From: a virus
Direction: 5' to 3' (one strand)
DNA length: 38,823 nucleotides
Virus record (IMG/VR): IMGVR_UViG_3300043540_000428
Location: 1-38,823 of that record
The position numbers and the translations under genes were made by a program. Under the pieces are notes generated by a model. That model saw only the letters and a list, made by a program, of their open reading frames with translations, had not been told where the DNA came from and made no database searches. Every line of letters starts with the position of its first letter. Positions within the stretch are counted from its first letter, which is position 1. Positions 37,873 through 38,823 of the stretch are shown here, piece after piece.

Positions 37873-37920
37873 AGACTTACTTATTCCTGCTCAACAGGAA
37901 TGAAGCTGGCTTCCTGCTTC
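37873..37920 (-). repeat. Interspersed inverted-repeat element, copy 3
   Basis: ATTCCTG and CAGGAAT arms with a five-base loop (37883-37901), preceded by AGACTTACTT and followed by GAAGCTGGCTTCCTGCTTC on the plus strand, almost identical to copy 1. It is 37 bases upstream of the TTG start at 37836. Confidence 0.75.
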
Positions 37921-37959
37921 ACAGGTGTCTGCAGGAGAGAAAATAAACACCTGACCGGA

Positions 37960-38157
37960 TTACTGCTCCCTCTTCGTCGTTGCAGGAGGAGTGATACGGA
38001 AGGTAGGAGTTGAAGCTGGCAACCACTCAGCAAAGATTGGGAAGTCTGAACAGGGCTTCCATGTCCCAGTGCCAGGATCTGGACTGGTATAGGGGGCCAG
38101 AAGCAGCCCGTAACACTGCTTGGCCCCGCAGAATGTTAAGGCGGTTGTAGGGGGCAT
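37960..38157 (-). CDS. Small hypothetical protein, 65 aa
   Basis: I chose ATG at 38157, with GGGAGGG at seven bases. A TTG overlapping the upstream stop (38196) is the alternative. Pro/Thr-rich with two Cys (LTFCGAKQCYGLLLAPYTSP) and a Trp-Lys segment; likely a small beta protein. No motif recognised. Confidence 0.5.
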   Translation of the reverse strand: MPPTTALTFCGAKQCYGLLLAPYTSPDPGTGTWKPCSDFPIFAEWLPASTPTFRITPPATTKREQ

Positions 38158-38192
38158 AGCCAGTCCCTCCCTCAAGGATACTCCACTGCCAG

Positions 38193-38573
38193 TCAAGTAG
38201 ATTCCTGTAATTCGGAGAACGTGTAGATGGAGTTATCCAGGCAACTAGTTATTCCTGTACCTGTAATGGAGGTAGAGATGGTACTCGGGTGATAGGGAAC
38301 TACCGTGCCACTAGGCCAGTCGTAGGGACAGGAGGGCCTTCCAGACTCCGATACACTCCCGGATGGGGTAGGAGTGACAAAAGGCCGGACGAGTACCTGG
38401 GCACGGCTCAGGTCCACAGCGAGATTCTTCCCTCCAAGAATCACAGATAGTACAGCGGCCTGGGTATCTGGAGCGACAACCAGCTCGGGTCCGGAGACAA
38501 TTCTCTCCAGCTTGCCTTCTCTCCTCTCGGACTCCGTTGGTTTTTCCAGTACCACAACCTCGTACAGCGGCAT
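38193..38573 (-). CDS. Hypothetical protein with VEKPT-type N-terminal domain, 126 aa
   Basis: ATG at 38573 with a near-perfect AGGAGGTGAT. MPLYEVVVLEKPTESERREG, then LERIVSGPELVVAPDTQAAV and AVDLSRAQVLVRPF form a compact alpha/beta domain seen in other large phages without known function. The C-terminal 50 residues are Pro/Ser/Thr-rich. A TATACT promoter lies 20 bases upstream. Confidence 0.65.
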   Translation of the reverse strand: MPLYEVVVLEKPTESERREGKLERIVSGPELVVAPDTQAAVLSVILGGKNLAVDLSRAQVLVRPFVTPTPSGSVSESGRPSCPYDWPSGTVVPYHPSTISTSITGTGITSCLDNSIYTFSELQEST

Positions 38574-38592
38574 TGATCACCTCCTGGAGTGG

Positions 38593-38601
38593 AGTATAGC
38601 A
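38593..38601 (-). promoter_or_regulatory. Extended -10 promoter (TGCTATACT)
   Basis: TGCTATACT on the minus strand fits an extended -10 with one mismatch, 20 bases ahead of the ATG at 38573. No -35 is evident. Confidence 0.55.
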
Positions 38602-38695
38602 CACATAGAACCTGCCCCTGGCTCCCTCCTGAGGGGATCATCGCCTCCAAAGCAGGTCCTGATGTGCCAATATCCTCCACTACGGCGTAGCTCAT

Positions 38696-38823
38696 ACACC
38701 TCTCCCCGTACCTGCGGGTGTAACAGAGCCGCTCAGCCTGGTGCAAGGCGGGACACCTCTTCCCGTACCTGCGGGAATAACCCCTGGCCAGCATTATGCC
38801 AAGATCCGTCTCCCCACCTCTCC
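38696..38823. CRISPR. CRISPR-like repeat pair at right edge (tentative)
   Basis: Two 29-base units at 38696-38724 and 38753-38781 match at 26 of 29 positions. They contain the inverted repeat CCCG/CGGG around a six-base loop, like type I-E repeats (TTCCCG...CGGGAATAAC). The spacers are 28 and 32 bases. The first nine bases of a third unit reach the window end, 61 bases after the second, the usual I-E period. No cas genes are in the window. It could also be a tandem regulatory element; see findings. The rest of this stretch (38602-38695) shows nothing else convincing. Confidence 0.4.

Noticed and set aside
38441-38695. 84-codon frame starting MSYAVVEDIG with GGAG at six bases
   Set aside because: It overlaps the well-supported 126-aa gene by 133 bases in another frame and runs through its promoter box. 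The start signal is part of the CRISPR-like repeat. It could be a very short leader, but I cannot support it as a gene.
1-38823. Whole-genome amber recoding (TAG as glutamine)
   Set aside because: Terminase, portal, helicase, AAA+ and capsid genes have no internal TAG, and TAG is a common stop here. In-frame junctions also occur after TAA and TGA. Only single junctions are kept as findings.

Overview
This window looks like part of the genome of a large tailed double-stranded DNA bacteriophage (Caudoviricetes). It holds a head-packaging module (large terminase, portal, candidate prohead protease, candidate scaffold, major capsid protein) followed by a repeat-rich tail fibre. About fifty genes all lie on the minus strand, so transcription runs from the right edge to the left. 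They are packed tightly, with many ATGA/GTGA overlaps, GGAGG ribosome-binding sites and frequent GTG or TTG starts. I saw no rRNA, tRNA, integrase or lysogeny genes. Tail tube, tape-measure and DNA polymerase genes are absent, so the genome must extend well beyond the window. The host is a bacterium by the Shine-Dalgarno and sigma70-like signals, but I cannot name it.

Right third (about 38.8 to 26.5 kb, first in transcription order): small accessory genes. A pair of 29-nt repeats plus the start of a third at the right edge resembles a CRISPR array. Next come virion-like beta proteins, a metallopeptidase-like protein, a Cys-based phosphatase-like protein, a two-helix membrane peptide and a RuvC/RNase H-like nuclease. 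A Ycf46-like AAA+ ATPase with DUF1257 (Ycf35-like) and DUF2997 partners follows behind a good sigma70 promoter. A KTSC-domain protein and an HU-like protein complete the region. Several extended -10 promoters (TGnTAYACT-like) and intrinsic-terminator-like hairpins separate these units. Three copies of a roughly 48-nt inverted-repeat element lie between genes.

Middle (26.4 to 17.1 kb): an operon opening at an extended -10 promoter. It encodes a small protein, GT-A and GT-B glycosyltransferases, several small unknowns, a membrane-anchored lytic transglycosylase and a chain of small coupled genes. It ends with an HhH-glycosylase-like protein and a Ski2/Hel308-like helicase whose stop overlaps the terminase start.

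Left (17.1 kb to 1): large terminase, six small or medium unknown genes, portal, two unknowns, a small CxxC protein, candidate protease, candidate scaffold, candidate decoration protein, major capsid protein, a protein with 33 consecutive glutamates, two more unknowns, a virion-like protein and the tail fibre, which runs off the left edge. Functional calls rest on motifs and gene order read by eye; no database search was possible.
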